Of a DNA stretch of 64,000 nucleotides, positions 12,197 through 23,760 are shown in pieces (position 1 is the stretch's first letter; the number at the start of each line of letters is the position of its first letter). The stretch lies in contig NC_072793.1 in the NCBI RefSeq assembly GCF_028583425.1, positions 102,223,689 through 102,287,688 of the forward strand, in the 5' to 3' direction. The position numbers and the translations under genes are program-made. Below the pieces are notes generated by a model that did no database searches, was not told the DNA's origin, and was given only the letters and a program-made list of their open reading frames with translations. Origin of the DNA: Eublepharis macularius (Eukaryota; Chordata; Lepidosauria; Squamata; Eublepharidae).

Positions 12197-12286
12197 CCTC
12201 ATTGTCTTCTATGGCTTTTTATTCCTATGTGATTATATTGCTAATTTCATATAGGGATTGAAGCCGTGTAATACGCTGGGGCCTTG
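12197..12286 (+). ncRNA. MIR135A: mir-135a precursor hairpin
   Basis: The 5' arm contains the mature miR-135a-5p: TATGGCTTTTTATTCCTATG plus TGA, at 12210-12232, identical to the vertebrate miRNA as I know it. The loop is ATTATATTGCTAATTTCA. The 3' arm TATAGGGATTGAAGCCGTGT (12250-12269) is the miR-135a-3p strand, with one difference (GATTGAAG for GATTGGAG) from the human form I recall. The arms pair over the whole mature region. In human, mir-135a-1 lies antisense near the 3' end of GLYCTK. Here it is on the strand opposite GLYCTK and about 11.5 kb past its stop codon, so this is the orthologous mir-135a-1 locus. miR-135a represses target mRNAs after Drosha/Dicer processing. A short reading frame through the hairpin is coincidental. 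Confidence 0.95.
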
Positions 12287-15200
12287 CGACAGAGGATGCC
12301 GCTTTTCCAGCTGACCACATTCCTACTTAGCTCACCTTTTAAAGCATCCTGCAGCAGTCTATTGGAGAGTTTTGCATTGGCCTCATTTGCAAATGGACAG
12401 AGCTGGCTCCGTCAGTAACTATTCGAGGTTGCTGCCATGCATTGCTCTCATTATTTCTCTAGCCACAGCCACCCAGACTTGCTTTCCAGAAGCAGCTTTG
12501 CACTGTGTAATGGGTTCACTCATCCACATCAGAATTATTTCTTAAATTCAGAGCAAAGTACCTGGTCACTACATGGAACTTGGCACCTTACCCAAGACAG
12601 TTGTCTGGGACTTTGGGGGGTCACGGATGTTGTTCTTTCTCAGTTAGCCTTTCCAAAGATACGGGCTCCTTTCTAGTCATCATGGCTTCTCACAGTTTTC
12701 ACCAGAACAACTTGAGAGGCTTTCCTTTAACTACAGGAAACATGTTTGGAGCAGTATGTTCAAGTCCCTGCTTCTAGGCAGTTTTCTGAAGTAGTTCTCC
12801 ATCATCACTGGAAAAGAAGAGCACCAGGAATCGGCAATAAACAGTGGTTAGGTTGCTTCCTTCTTCAAGTTTCATGGTCAAAGCCAACTCTTCCAAGGGA
12901 AAACTCTTCTTCCTACAACTTCACATGGTGTGTCTCACTGTTGAGCCTATTCTGACAAAGAAAGTGTCTGACAACTGCTTGCACATGTACAGTAGGCCAA
13001 GCATCTTGAGCCTCATGCAATTCTAGCTGGCAATATGGAACCAAGGGGAGAGATGCCTGAGCAGGACTGCTGCTGTTATGTCATCTTCCAAGTTCCCAAA
13101 GGGGTGTGTGAGGGGTGTTTTAAAAGGCTTGTATTAAATCTGTCATGTTGGTGAAAATTATGGAGTTTATGAGAGTTTATTGGATAAACCACCCCCGCTT
13201 CACTTCATAAAAGAAGGCCCCCATTAACATCTTGTGAAATATTACTCATTTATCAACCTCTACACATAATAAACTATCCACACTTATCATTAGCTAATCC
13301 CTAATGAAGCAGTAATAGGAATGCAGGAAAGCAGGGGTATTAATGTCTCCTAAGAGGCCACAGCAATGGTACGGCTAGAAGCCAAGATTCTTAATTCAGT
13401 GCCAAAAGCTTCCACTGTTAATAAGGTAGTTACTTGTCTCTAACCAATCATACTGTTTGGAGAAAAGTGCTTGGCTTAAGGGGGAAAAAATGAGCTCAGC
13501 CTCCGAAGTGCTTTGTCTGATCCTGGTCCTCTCCCCTTCTGCCCTGTATCTGGACCAAAGAGGAATGTGTAGCTACAGTTTACCCAACAGGCAACCGTAT
13601 TCAAGTCAATGCCCTGCTTTTTTGTTTGGCTTAGATATAGAGGTCTTGTAGCCTTTCTTGCTCTGCAGAGAAAATGTTTCTAAAAGCTTAAGCTGCATTT
13701 ACCCTAAAAAAGGACCCTTCTCTTTTGCATCACGCATGCACACCCTTAGCAGGTGTATAAAGACTTCCATGTTTTGTGCTGTGGCATCAGCTGCCGAAAG
13801 GTTCAACAAGGGGGGTATTTTGCTCCTGTGGCTAATTTAACAGTGTGCAGTTTTAGGCTGGAGTCTGCCAACTGTTGTTAAGAAAGATGAAGATCTATGA
13901 GAGAGAACCATGCCTGCTCTGTGGACAAAGGAGTTTGGCAGGTTTCTGAAACTCTATAAACACCTGCAAAACACTTTGAATGGAGGTAATTGGAAGAACG
14001 TGCATGTTACAGGCAAGGATGGCTCTATCAGTCCCCCTTCAACACTCCGGGGAAAACACCTGTGCAAAAACAGTGGGTGGCTTTTTAAGAATTCCAGGAG
14101 CCAAGTTCAGCTGATCATCTACCAGTCATTTTATTTCTGTGTTTACTGGAAATTTGTCCTAGGACTGTGCTCCCCTTTCCTCTTGCAGGGCTGCATTGGA
14201 GCAGATGATATGATGTGAGAAAACACTCTTAAACCCAAATATGGAAATGTGACCTCCTCTGTTCACATGCCCACCCACACAAAAGAATGCTGGGTGTTCC
14301 TATAATTTCTTTGTGCTATATTTTAAGCTCTCTCTTGCTGTGACATTTTCATGCTTTACCATTCTTAATATGATTCTCCTCTTTGCAGGAGCCCTGTAAA
14401 AGTGCTATTAGTCCCTATTATACAGAAGGCAAGTGAAAGCTTCAACTCCTGCCACTTCATTTCACTCGTGGGCTGTTCTTCATCAGCAATAATAATAACT
14501 GGTGCTGATTAATACTGCCAGAACTCCTGCTGTGGTATCTATGGCTGGACATTTTATAACAACTCAGGAATTTTGACTTTTGTTTTCTTCTATTCCTAAG
14601 TTGTACTGCCTCCTTGGCTTCACATACAGCATTTTTTTCTCCATGTTGTAAAAATAAACCAAGCACCACCACATAAGTCTAAGTACATAGTCATGTGGCA
14701 GTGGTGTGTTTGTTTTGTCATAATTATGCTAATGGCTGTACATGCATGATTGTTAGCTTCTCTTCCTGTCCACTGCTGCCAAATGGCAATGTGTGGTGAT
14801 ACTGAGTGAGGCGTCTGGTGGACAGAAACTCATGACAGCTTTTGTTTCTCAGGCCATGTTGCCTGCACTATGACAGACAAGATGCTCCACTTTGGTGGCT
14901 GATCAGAGATGGTTTCCCTTTTCCTTGGAAAGTGCAATGTGCACTCTCCAATGGAATGCCACAAGTATAATCATAACCAATAGAGTAGAACCCTACACGT
15001 GAAGGAATAAATGGGAATAATACTGAAAAAGATCAAGGTGTGTACTCAGTTATCAAAATACTATTAATTTAACCTTATTGTATATGAAAGATTACATATA
15101 CATATCAGTAGACAATCAACATATGACAGTCAATAATTCATACACAAATCGAATTACACAATTCAAATTCCCATGGCACTGGTCACGGTCAGTACACCAA

Positions 15201-15702
15201 ATTCATATAACAATCAATAAGTCATATACAGACAGTGCTCACTCGCCCCACCAGTAAATGTTTTTTCAAGGTTGATATTCCACATCAAATGGGAGGACAC
15301 AGGATGCCCTGTGTGTCTTCTGCATTGTTTACTCCAAATAAATTATTAGATAAAACATAGTTAATTTTGAACTTCTTGGGACACTTACCTGTGATACTTA
15401 CCTGGGAGATTTGGATACTTACCTGGGAGACTTAACAGTGGACATTCTCCCATTTGACTTTATACAGTGAGGTGTGTCCTCCCATTTGACATGTAAGTGG
15501 CCCTCTCTGTGGGTGAATGTTTTGGTTCCAGGACAGTGGCCTTGCCCAATAGCTAGGAAGATGGTGGACCATAGCTGTCTTTACTCATGCTGCTGTAATT
15601 ACTGTGCTGGCTTTGCAACTTGGAGCTTAAACACTGAGGCAGATAAAAATGGGTGTCTCAGCATTCCCTTCAGATGTTCATATACGCGGACTTCAAATGT
15701 TC
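12287..15702. other. Gene-free sequence downstream of mir-135a
   Basis: No exon or classified repeat was found. The parts at about 12290-12500 and 13100-13330 are non-repetitive and could be conserved regulatory DNA. Around 15286-15493 a 19-base inverted repeat (CATCAAATGGGAGGACAC and its complement, about 170 bp apart) encloses short duplicated ACTTACCTGGGAGA words, perhaps the non-coding part of an old retroelement. Nothing firmer can be said. Confidence 0.3.
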
Positions 15703-16205
15703 AGATACGCGGACTGGGACCGACGTATCTGAGGGACCGTCTCTCACCATATGAGCCCCGGAGGACTCTCCGCTCTGGTGGAAAACATCTTTTAAGTGTC
15801 CCTGGCCCTAGGGAGGCCCGCCTGGCGTCGACCAGGGCCAGGGCCTTTTCGGTCCTGGCTCCGACCTGGTGGAATGCTCTGTCTTGCAAGACAAGGGCCC
15901 GGCAAAATTTGCTTGCATTTCGCCGGGCCTGTAAGACAGAGCTATTCTGCCAGGCATATGGCTGACGCTGGGTAGTGCCCACCCCCCCATGAAGGGGGGT
16001 TTAAACCATCGCCCCTATGTGAACACAGAGGCATGTATGAACCACTATGCAGCATGAATTGTAATATTTAATGTTTATAAATGTTTTTAAATGTATTATT
16101 TAATGTTTTTAAATGTTTTTAATGATGTTTGTATTTGTTATCCGCCCTGAGCCTGCGAAAGCGGGGAGGGCGGAATATAAATATAATAAATTAAATTAAA
16201 TTAAA
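15703..16205 (+). mobile_element. L2 LINE 3' fragment
   Basis: The open frame encodes the C-terminal L2 signature: GLGPTYLRDRLSPYEPRR, then ARLASTRARAFSVLAPTWWN, then FRRACKTELF, to about 15965. This closely parallels the end of the long L2 copy at 37.6-37.9 kb. The non-coding tail has GCCCTGAGCC...GGAGGGCGGAATATAAATA and ends in (TTAAA)n. The rest of the element is missing (5' truncated), as is usual for LINE insertions. Confidence 0.85.
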
Positions 16206-16307
16206 TATAGGAATGTGTGTTTTTACCTGAAAAGATACATTTGAAGGTCTGTAGGCAATAGGGCTGCATCAAAGGGGGCAGGGGGCATTTTCACAATCCC
16301 TCCTTGC

Positions 16308-16742
16308 CAGGGCTCATTTTGAGGGGGAACGTGCAGGAATGCTGTTCCGGAAGTTCCCCAAAGAGGTCAAATGTCAGGTGGCCCCACCCACCTGACTCTC
16401 GGCCATTTCAGACCTGTTTCGGCCTGGATTGGGGCCGAAACTGCCTGCGTCGGGCCTCTGATGGGTGGTGGATCACTCTCCCACTCAGCAGTGGCCCAAT
16501 CCTGACCATTTTGGGCCCCTTTTTGGTCATTTTCAGCCCCTTTTTGCCATTTTGGGCCCAATTTCAGCCCTGAATGGCCAGGATTGGGTCCAAAACAGCC
16601 AGGATAGGCGATGTCAGGGAGTGTGGCATATGCAAATCATTTATGCTAATGACACACTTCCGGTGCCGCCAAGGGGTGCGGCATATGCTAATGAGTTATG
16701 CTAATGAGTTCCTCCAGCTCTTTTTCTACGAAATGACCCCTG
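16308..16742. mobile_element. Non-autonomous hAT MITE with 8-bp TSD
   Basis: The ends are terminal inverted repeats: CAGGGCTCATTT on the left, and CAGGGGTCATTT read inward from the right. The flanks are CTCCTTGC (16300-16307) and CTCTTTGC (16743-16750), an 8-bp target duplication with one difference. CAGGG-type ends with an 8-bp duplication are diagnostic of hAT elements. The 435-bp interior has no transposase and contains repeated TTTTGGGCCC-like and ATGCTAATGAGTT words. Confidence 0.75.
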
Positions 16743-18397
16743 CTCTTTGCCTCTGTGGAAAGCACATACACCAGTTTTAAATGTGACCCTCTTAATTATC
16801 TTACATGGCATACCAATGTGGTTGGTGAATATTTTGCACTGGAAATTTTCACACAGTGGAGTATTTGGTGCACATCGAGTAAATAATCCCTGCTAAAATG
16901 TCAGAAGTCAGAAATGGGGGCTGATCAGGGTATGCAGGGGTTGGAGGCAGGACTTCCCCAAGACTGGCAAAGCCAGAATAAATTAGGCAAAAACAGTAAA
17001 AATAACCAAAAGTATGTAAAATATGAAGAACTGTGAAACCTTTGTTTAATTGATGCAGGTTCCAAAACTCAGCTTTTCTTGCCACAGGATTCAGCTTGCA
17101 CTGATGCAACATTTTGGTTTTAGCATATAGTGCAGATAGCCCAGGCCACATGTCCCCCCAGTGCCATTCCTCCTATCTGGCAAGTGATTATTGTGGGGGC
17201 AGTTCATCTATTTAAAACTCTCCCTCCTGTCTTCCCCCTCCAAGCAATCATCCCTTGGAAGCTGATGCGTGAGAACTCTGGTAACAATATGCTGAGGGAT
17301 ATTTTCTTCTCAGAAGATATTCTCTTTCTCCCATGACCCTCCAGCGATAGGTAGAGTCAGGCATGTCAGGCATATTTGAAAAGTAAAAGTGTCCTTACAG
17401 CCTCATTGTCCTTGACCAACTTCCCCCATTCCTGCCTTTGCCTCATTAAAGGAAAATAGATTGGAATGGGGGGAAATGTTGAGGGGGAAAGGGAGCCAAG
17501 CGAACACGGATGTGAAGTGTGCTTCAAACAGCAGCATCCTTTCATCTAACCTTTTTTATCAGCCTTTTTCTTTTACAAGAGGAATTTATTTTAATCATCA
17601 GTGAAATGCTCCGATTTAAAACACATACACACACACACACAGAGGGACGTTGTTAGTGAGAAGAATGCTATTTTACCAGCTCAGGGATTACCCTGGAGAA
17701 GTGGATGCTGCTGCAAAGGCTTTGTGAACCTCTCTGAGCACAAGCAATATCTCCAAGGATTAATGAAGAACTCTGCAGATATAAAAGATTTTTTTTTCTC
17801 TGAGGCCACTGATGAGGGGGGTTGCAGACAGCATGGTGGGGCCAGACAATCAGGTACTACAGATGGGTTTAGACCTATGGAACTTATTTAAGGGAGACAG
17901 ATTTATCTGAGCTTGAATGCTTCATTTTAACAATAAAAACTCTTAAGTTTGTTCCATTCTTTCTTTGCAAAACCTCACAAAAATTTTCTTTGCCATTAAA
18001 ATCCTTGAATGATAGCAAGGGTTCTGATAAGACATACTTTCTGTGCTGGAAGCAAGGGAAAATACCCTTTTGTATGTATGCCAAAAATGTTTGAAATATA
18101 CTCAAGTCAGAGTTATTTAATTTATTGAAACATTTCTACTAAGTATGTCCCTCCTCCAAAAAGGGATGCAGGGCACAAACAAATGACAAAAATGCAGAAC
18201 AAGACAATCTACGGTGAAGAGTTAAAGTCACCAAGATGGGAATCATGAGACCAACAATCAATTCAATCCACCACCCATCACTGTTAAGTAAAAACTTAAA
18301 TAAAATTACATCCTGAAGTCAGTTAAGGCAGATAGGTGCTTAACCTTCAATGGGATATCAGTGCATAGGATTGAGGCTATTGCCCAAAAAGCCTGTG
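16743..18397. other. Gene-free sequence
   Basis: No exon or classified repeat was seen. A short CA-rich tract lies at about 17621-17640. Confidence 0.35.
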
Positions 18398-18640
18398 AAT
18401 GGGCTGAGACTGTGAACTTGGGTGTCCCACATCCTAGTCTGACACTCTGGGCCAAGCTACAAGTGACGAATGACACTTGCCTGGCAAGTAAACAGACTCA
18501 CGCGTATTCCTCCCTGTTCACTTGAATGGCAAGTGAACAGGGAGGAATACGCGTGAGTCTGTTCACTTGCCAGGCAAGTGTCATTCATCACTTGTAGCTT
18601 GGCCCTCTAACCACTACATTATGCTGCTCAGCCCAAGATG
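18398..18640 (-). repeat. SINE fragment split by a MITE
   Basis: On the plus strand the text CATCCTAGTCTGACACTCT continues, after the inserted palindrome, as TCTAACCACTACATTATGCT. Together they give the reverse complement of the tRNA-like head of the local CORE SINE family (compare 59505-59735). The SINE was therefore in place before the palindrome at 18449-18605 arrived. Confidence 0.6.
18449..18605. mobile_element. Near-perfect palindromic MITE with TCT duplication
   Basis: The two 76-base arms starting GGGCCAAGCTACAAGTGACG are inverted copies with only about two differences, joined by a short loop around TTGAATGGCAA. The host SINE sequence CACTCTAACC is interrupted with duplication of TCT (18446-18448 and 18606-18608). 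A 3-bp duplication would fit a PIF/Harbinger-type element, which is tentative. The near-identity of the arms indicates a young insertion or strong hairpin constraint. Confidence 0.7.
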
Positions 18641-21247
18641 CATTTCTTCATGCTAGAAAACAAAGCTCAATGTTTCTCTCCCTACATTTTGACCACACAG
18701 AATATGCATAAAAACATACTCCTCTCTGGAAGACTCCTTCACAAGGAAGGTGTCCAAAGGCATCTTTTGATGGTTTTCAATCTTTTCCTTTCATGAGTTC
18801 AACCACAGAGGCAGGCAGACTCTAACAGTTAAACCTATCTGTGTGTCTTTGAGACCAAGAACATCTTCCAGATATATGTTGTCTGCTGCCTGCAGGTCTT
18901 CTTTAGTTCTACTACTTACTTGATGCCTATGTTGTCATAGAAGCTGAATCTCTATTGTGGGGTGGGGGTGAGGGGTGGGATAGGAATGGATTTATAAATC
19001 CTGGATTTTCAGTAATGACTGTAGAACTGCCGACCTGCTTAGCCAGACATCTTGTTGTGCAGTTTTAATACTGTACATACACATATTTTTCTGTAATATT
19101 AATGTTCTGGCTGTGGCTAATAAATACAATTATACATGTAATGAATGTAACATACTTCCCACCCTGAATACTATTTTAGGAGTACTGCTCCCTAGAAATC
19201 TGTTTTATTTTTTTTACTTTCTCAGAACAAGAAAATGTTATTTTACTCATTTAACCAATAAATATCTTGCTTATGGATATTCTGTTTTTCTGATCTGTTT
19301 GGAGCTGATCAAGCTAAAGTACAACAAAACTGTGCCTTGTTTTGCTGAACTATTTGTAAAATGTAATATAGTTTGTAACTAAGGTGCCCGTTAGATGTTG
19401 TCCCAACTGTCTGAGTGCATTATCAAGTTTTGCACAGCTAGGAGGTGATTCTAAGGACACTGGCTGAGTCCATTGCAAAGACTCAGCCAATCAGACCCTA
19501 TCCATGTTGGAGAATATCTAAGGGGCACCTGAACAGTGCAACAATCAAGGGGATGATCTATCACTATTCCTTTTTAGTGTACTAAGACATGATTTAAACA
19601 TGACACTGACCAGCAAGAACTTAACTGTGCCTTCCTGCATTTGCCTACCACCTTATTTAAACTGGGCCCTCAGTTATTGGCACATATCGTATCACTCCAC
19701 TGATGAACGGTTGGAGCATTCCTACAATATAAGTGGCTCTTCGTCCACTGGAAGGGCCTCTTGTTAGAGGAAGGATCCTTAGGCTGCAAGCACTTCCTCC
19801 AGCCTCAGGTAGGATACATACCTCTGAGTGTGCAATGTTAGCATGGCAGAGATCTGTAGTCTAGATGCTACACTGGCATGCATTGGCGGGCTAACAGTGC
19901 TCATAGGGGATTCCACATGCAGCAGCCCCCGAGACCAAACGAAAAGGTTGAGATAAAAAACAAAATTAAATAATGCTCAAAACCTAGTACAAATCAATAA
20001 GGAACTTGTATAAAATTAATACAATAATGTGAATTTAAATCAATAGCAATATGGTTCTACATATTAGTTTTTTTCCCCCTATCAAGCTAATAGCCACTAA
20101 GGGAGGAATGATTTGCACCATTGTCTATTAAAATGAACAGTTCTCAAATATTATTGTACAGATATCATCACATGTATAGAACCAAACATGTTTCGGCCTA
20201 AGGTCTTCCTCATTGGTATACTTTCATGTGATGCACACCAAAAATATAACTATTTAATACAAACTGCCTGACCATGCACAAAGTGGACATCAAGATGTTA
20301 TACACAATCATGGAATGGATACATTATAATCCTCCCAGAAAAAGAACTTTTAGTCCAATGTAGGCAACTCATAGAGATAGTAATATTTTCATTTGCTCCT
20401 GAGTCTTCTTAGACCCAGTCAAGAACTTTCAAACCAAACATGGAGTGCACAGCCACCACAGAGGTGCTGAGGCAAGAAGAGTATATTCTTTTAAAAACCT
20501 CCCCAATCTATGATAATGACTGTGATTCACATGACTCTTATGAGACAAATAGGCTGGTTTTGTTCATTTGCTTTGTCTCAGCAAACTGGCTGGTGATGCT
20601 CAAATAATTGTCTGCATTTTGCTGCATAGCACATTGAGGTCTGGACAGTTGACTCTGCAGGCTTTTTGTTCTTTGGGATTAGAGGAGTTAATCAGAGTGA
20701 CAGTGACTTCTGACTTTATACAGTTAAAAAGGTCACAAACTTGAAGCTGCATTGTTTTCTGCCCAGTTTGCAAAACAATGCATGGAGTGCTCACAGCATC
20801 CACATTACACTGTGCATCCTCCCATGAAATATCAACCAGCAAGAAAATGTCATCACAAAGGGTGAGCAAAAGGCACAGGGTCAGATTATATTTATGCTAA
20901 GACATCTGGTCTATATTTCATACCATACTTTCTATAGCGCAAGAATAATACATGCCACTTTGGTGTTAAGTACTTACTCGAAGATCAAAGGGTCACAGCC
21001 TTACTGAATTTGGAGCACATGTGATCAAAGCTCTTCTGTCAGAGACTCTTTGGGTGAACAAAATAAGATTTCCCCTATCAGCTGGGGTGACTTAACATGC
21101 AGAAGGCTTATCCAATGACATTTCATATGGGACAGCTGCCATCACATTACTACATGCCTAGAAAAATGGTAGGTAGAGATACCTAGCTAATGTAAACAGA
21201 AGGTGAACTGCTATGAAGCTTCTGTATACCTTCATTATGGTATTTTA
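18641..21247. other. Gene-free sequence with a possible Penelope-like remnant
   Basis: No exon was found. At 20160-20220 the text AACATGTTTCGGCCTAAGG followed by TCTTCCTCATTGG resembles the non-coding terminal part of Penelope-like retroelements. Boundaries were not found, so the call is weak. The rest is unremarkable. Confidence 0.3.
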
Positions 21248-22255
21248 TCATAGAATCATAGAGTTAGAAGGGGCCATACAGACCATCTAGTCCAACCCCC
21301 AGCCCAGTGCAGGATCAGCCTAAAGCATCTCTGACAAGTATTCATCCAGCCTCTTCTTGAAAACTGCTAGTGAGGGGGAGCTCCACTTTTGAACTACTCT
21401 GACCGTGAAAAAGTTTTTCCTAATATCCAGCCGGTACCTTTGTGCATGTAATTTAAGCCCATTGCTTCGGGTCCTACCCTCTGCTGCCAACTGGAACAAC
21501 TCCTTGCCCTCCTCCAAATGACAGCCTTTCAAATATTTAAAGAGAGAAATCATGTCCCCCCTCAACCTCCTCTTCTCCAAACTAAACATCCCCAAGGTCC
21601 TCAGCCTTACCTCATAGGGCTCAGTCTCCAGACCCCTGATCATTCTCGTCGCTCTCCTCTGCACCCTCTCGATTTTGGCCACATCCTTTTTGAAGTGAGG
21701 CCTCCAGAACTGCACACAATACTCCAGGTGTGGCCTGACCAAGGCAGTATAGAGAGGGGCTATGACCTCCTGCGATTTCGACGCTATGGCCCCTTTGATA
21801 CAACCCAAGATTGAATTAGCCTTTTTTGCCACCGCATCACACTGACTGCTCATATTTAGTTTACAGTCCACTCTTACCCCAAGATCCCTTTCACATATAC
21901 TACTGCCCAGAAGTGTATCCCCCATCCAGTATCTGTGCTTCCCATTTGTGTGGCCCAGATGTAATACTGTGCACTTGTCTTTGTTGAATTGCATCCTATT
22001 CACAGCTGCCCACTTCTCCAGAGTATTCAGGTCTTGTTGAATTTTAATTCTATCTTCTTGGGTGTTTGCTACTCCCCCCAATTTGGTATCATCAGCAAAT
22101 TTAATGAGCAGCCCTTCCACTCCTTCATCCAGATCATTGATAAAAATATTGAAAAGTACCAGGCCCAAAACCGAGCCGTGCAGCACCCCACTGCCGTTGA
22201 CCACCACTCTTTGAGTGCGATCCCCTTTCACAAATCCAGAACCAACTGTGTCAAG
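21248..22255 (-). mobile_element. CR1 LINE, 5'-truncated, with open RT C-terminal half
   Basis: An uninterrupted 303-codon frame (22231-21320) encodes the second half of a CR1 reverse transcriptase. It opens with GSVLGLVLFNIFINDLD, then the catalytic FADDTKLGG, then the typical LYTALVRPHLEYCVQFW and RRATRMIRGLE thumb/C-terminal stretches. About 70 bases after the stop the element ends in the diagnostic CR1 octamer repeat (ATTCTATG-type, at 21247-21263). The endonuclease and the N-terminal part of the RT are missing, so the copy cannot move itself. The absence of stops suggests a fairly recent insertion. Confidence 0.93.
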
Positions 22256-23760
22256 GCATATGTGTGTTCAGGCCAGAGTTTCTAAATCCCCTGGCACAAA
22301 ATTCATGTATATTCTTAAAGAAATCAAGTCAAATATATTAGAAAATAGAAGAACATAAAATGTGCTCCAGTTTAACTACGTTGATTTAGAGATACTAAAT
22401 ACAAGAATCAAAACCAACACAAGTCTGAATCCAATGCCTTTTTCCAGAAAAAAAGAGCCTGTCTCAGTTGCACAAGACTTCCACCTGTAGTCAGAAGTGC
22501 TCAAATGTGCAAAAAACTGAGGCAAAAAAGGGAGCCACAGGTATACTTTTTCATGAAATATAATGATCTCATAAGACCATGTGATTTAGAAGAAATCTGG
22601 AAATATTTTGATTTTATATTAAATATTGGACAAAACCTTACATATGAGTCATTATGAGGGAGGAAGGAAGAAAGCCACTTTTCCAACAGAGAATGATTAA
22701 CACTTAGCTGTGAGTGTCTGGAGGGGTTGTTTGGCCTACAACAGACTTACATACATGTAAAAACTATATAATACCTACAGAGAATTCAAAGACAGACTGA
22801 TCTTGTTACATTAAAAGGATTATATTACGATATGGCATGGTGGTCACACTATATTTTTTAAAAAAAATATACATAATAAGCTTACATATTTTCCAGCATG
22901 CTTTCACACAGGCCTAATGCAGGCATTGCACCATATAGGTATGATACAATGCTGATTTTGCTTTAAGTTTTTGGGGTTTTTTTAGCATCTGGATTTTGTG
23001 GGTCTTGGATTTCTTCCTTCCTTAGGTTGGGAAGAAATCTAATTCCCTTTGGATTGTGCGCTGCAGGATCAAAAGACAAGCATTTACCATGGTCGTCATC
23101 CTAATCTGCTTGTTTGACAAACATATGCGAGACGTTTGAATGCTTCTGACTCCACAAATCATAAAATTACTTCCAGTATACCACTAACTGGACAGGAGCA
23201 GAGCTATGAACACCTCCAAAGATAGCTGTTTTTTGTTGTATAGCCTATGTGTACACAGAGCAGCAACAAGCCAAATCGTGGATGAAAACAGAGTCCAAGC
23301 AAAGGCACGTTTTCTGCTCAATGTGTGGCAATAAGACCCTGAGGCCTGACAGCACCAGAAGCATTCAGCTCAAGCAGACTATTGTCTATGAAACCTCACA
23401 TCAACGAACCTGTTAATTTCTGAAGTGTGATAGCTGTTTAATGTTAGAATAAAATACCATTCTTACCAAACTAGCATATAATGATGTGCTTGAAATCATA
23501 GCTTTCTGTTACTGCAACCTGCACAGTACTAGTTGCAGGCAAGAAGGTGCTTTTACAGCCTTGACATCCAGGATACTATTGCTAGGGTTACCTTTTGTTT
23601 CAGACTAATTAAAGGAAATGGAATGTCTAGTGTGTGTTTAATTAAGTAGCCTTCCATTATGTCCTTGATGTTAGCAATTTGGAGGGCAGCATTCCCCATT
23701 GTGTGCAGTCTGGATTTGCCCTTAATTTTGATGCTCCTCCTCAGCTGTCTGGTGCCATTG
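22256..23760. other. GLYCTK 3' UTR and downstream flank
   Basis: No repeat was recognised. The part adjoining the GLYCTK stop codon should be its 3' UTR (minus strand). No canonical AATAAA was found on the minus strand here. The variant ATTAAA occurs at 23642-23637 and 23442-23437. Confidence 0.4.
23637..23642 (-). promoter_or_regulatory. Candidate GLYCTK polyadenylation signal ATTAAA
   Basis: ATTAAA is the commonest variant of the poly(A) signal and lies about 120 bases past the GLYCTK stop. A second copy at 23437-23442 would give a longer 3' UTR. No transcript evidence is available, so either or neither could be used. Confidence 0.25.

Noticed and set aside
12045-12254. 69-codon frame over the mir-135a hairpin
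   Set aside because: Its C-terminal part is the miRNA precursor itself. No protein similarity is evident.
1-23760. Exons of DNAH1, the next gene beyond GLYCTK in human
   Set aside because: No dynein heavy-chain motif or conserved exon was found in any frame.
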